Of a DNA stretch of 5,831 bases, positions 5,659 through 5,831 are shown piece by piece. The translations under genes and the position numbers were made by a program. The notes under the pieces are model-generated. The model saw nothing but the letters and a program-made list of their open reading frames with translations. It had not been told where the DNA came from and made no database searches. Numbering within the stretch: position 1 is the stretch's first letter; each line of letters opens with the position of its first letter. This stretch comes from Deltaproteobacteria bacterium (GTDB taxonomy: Bacteria > UBA10199 > DSSB01), in assembly GCA_021772695.1 (NCBI GenBank), contig JAJFLL010000337.1, forward strand, positions 1-5,831, in the 5' to 3' direction.

Positions 5659-5685
5659 CTTTGAATTAGTACTACACATTCACTA

Positions 5686-5831
5686 CTAGGAACGTCTTCG
5701 CCATACCGACCAGGCTAAAGGGGTCAAACCAAAGAGCAGAGACAGGTAATTGAAGGAACCGCCCACTGCATTTAAAGTCTGCAAGGAACAGCCGCTGCCG
5801 CTGGCGATAGCCAGGGTGTTGGCTACGGAGG
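5686..5831 (-). CDS. C-terminal end of an exported protein with GSGCSL sorting tail (5' part beyond window)
   Basis: Only the last 47 residues are visible; the frame is open to the right edge and ends at TAG 5686-5688. They read as a small-residue stretch (SVANTLAIAS), then GSGCSL with the Cys 34 residues from the end (codon 5788-5790), a linker, a hydrophobic segment (YLSLLFGLTPLAWSVW) and the basic end RRRS. This is the tripartite plan of bacterial C-terminal sorting signals and nearly repeats the tail of the acidic protein at 1546-2505, whose Cys is 37 residues from the end. The codons used for the shared motif differ between the two genes, so this is not a recent DNA duplication. The body of the protein, and hence its role, cannot be known from this window. 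A strong terminator follows. Confidence 0.75.
   Translation of the reverse strand, partial: SVANTLAIASGSGCSLQTLNAVGGSFNYLSLLFGLTPLAWSVWRRRS

Larger units (their letters stand above)
5336..5685. other. Intergenic spacer with GC-rich segment
   Basis: 350 bp between the methyltransferase start and the end of the right-edge gene. The first ~90 bp are AT-rich and carry an unused GGAG (5358-5361, rightward). From about 5485 to 5595 the DNA is GC-richer and has several CCGG-containing repeats, including TCCGGTG twice (about 21 bp apart), and a hairpin at 5492-5509. Several frames stay open here (one rightward frame for 63 codons from 5478, running into the terminator) but none has a ribosome binding site or a recognisable product. 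It may hold a decayed gene or a dispersed non-coding repeat. Confidence 0.5.

Noticed and set aside
5478..5669. Rightward 63-codon open frame in the spacer
   Set aside because: No ribosome binding site, runs through the terminator of the opposite gene, and gives no recognisable protein.

Overview
The window looks like a chromosomal segment from a Gram-negative, deltaproteobacterial-grade organism (Myxococcota, Bdellovibrionota, SAR324 or similar). This is inferred from three things together: a Hanks-type Ser/Thr kinase, consensus -24/-12 (sigma-54) promoter sequence, and two exported proteins ending in a Cys-hydrophobic-basic sorting tail of the MYXO-CTERM kind. No ribosomal RNA or other taxonomic marker is present, so the assignment is loose. 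Coding DNA is moderately GC-balanced; the central divergent intergenic region is strongly AT-rich.

Layout. The left half (1-2505) is a leftward gene run: an exported, very acidic protein (1546-2505), a small helical protein (1150-1500) and a Ser/Thr protein kinase (1-1076) that runs off the left edge. The gaps are 45 and 73 bp with no terminator seen, so they probably form one operon. A textbook sigma-54 promoter (2535-2550) sits just upstream and fixes the first gene's start at 2505. The 534-bp AT-rich divergent region (2506-3039) also holds a perfect 19-bp dyad (2642-2660), placed like an activator site for that promoter. Further on are a near-consensus sigma-54 element facing right (2891-2906) and a strongly structured leader (2931-2992). 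The leader precedes a rightward gene (3040-4770) for a 576-residue protein of unknown family with a Gly-rich hydrophobic C-terminus.

The right part holds a leftward SAM-dependent methyltransferase (4808-5335), convergent with the 576-residue gene. Next come a 350-bp spacer with a strong leftward terminator (5626-5658) and the C-terminal end of another exported protein (5686-5831).

The most interesting signal is that the acidic protein and the right-edge protein share the same C-terminal design: Gly-Ser-Gly-Cys-Ser-Leu about 35 residues from the end, then a hydrophobic stretch and a basic tail. The codons differ, which points to protein-level conservation. A reasonable model is a nitrogen-sigma-controlled envelope locus. 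In it an activator binding the dyad switches on a surface-anchored acidic protein together with a kinase, and perhaps also the divergent membrane-associated protein. This model is inference.
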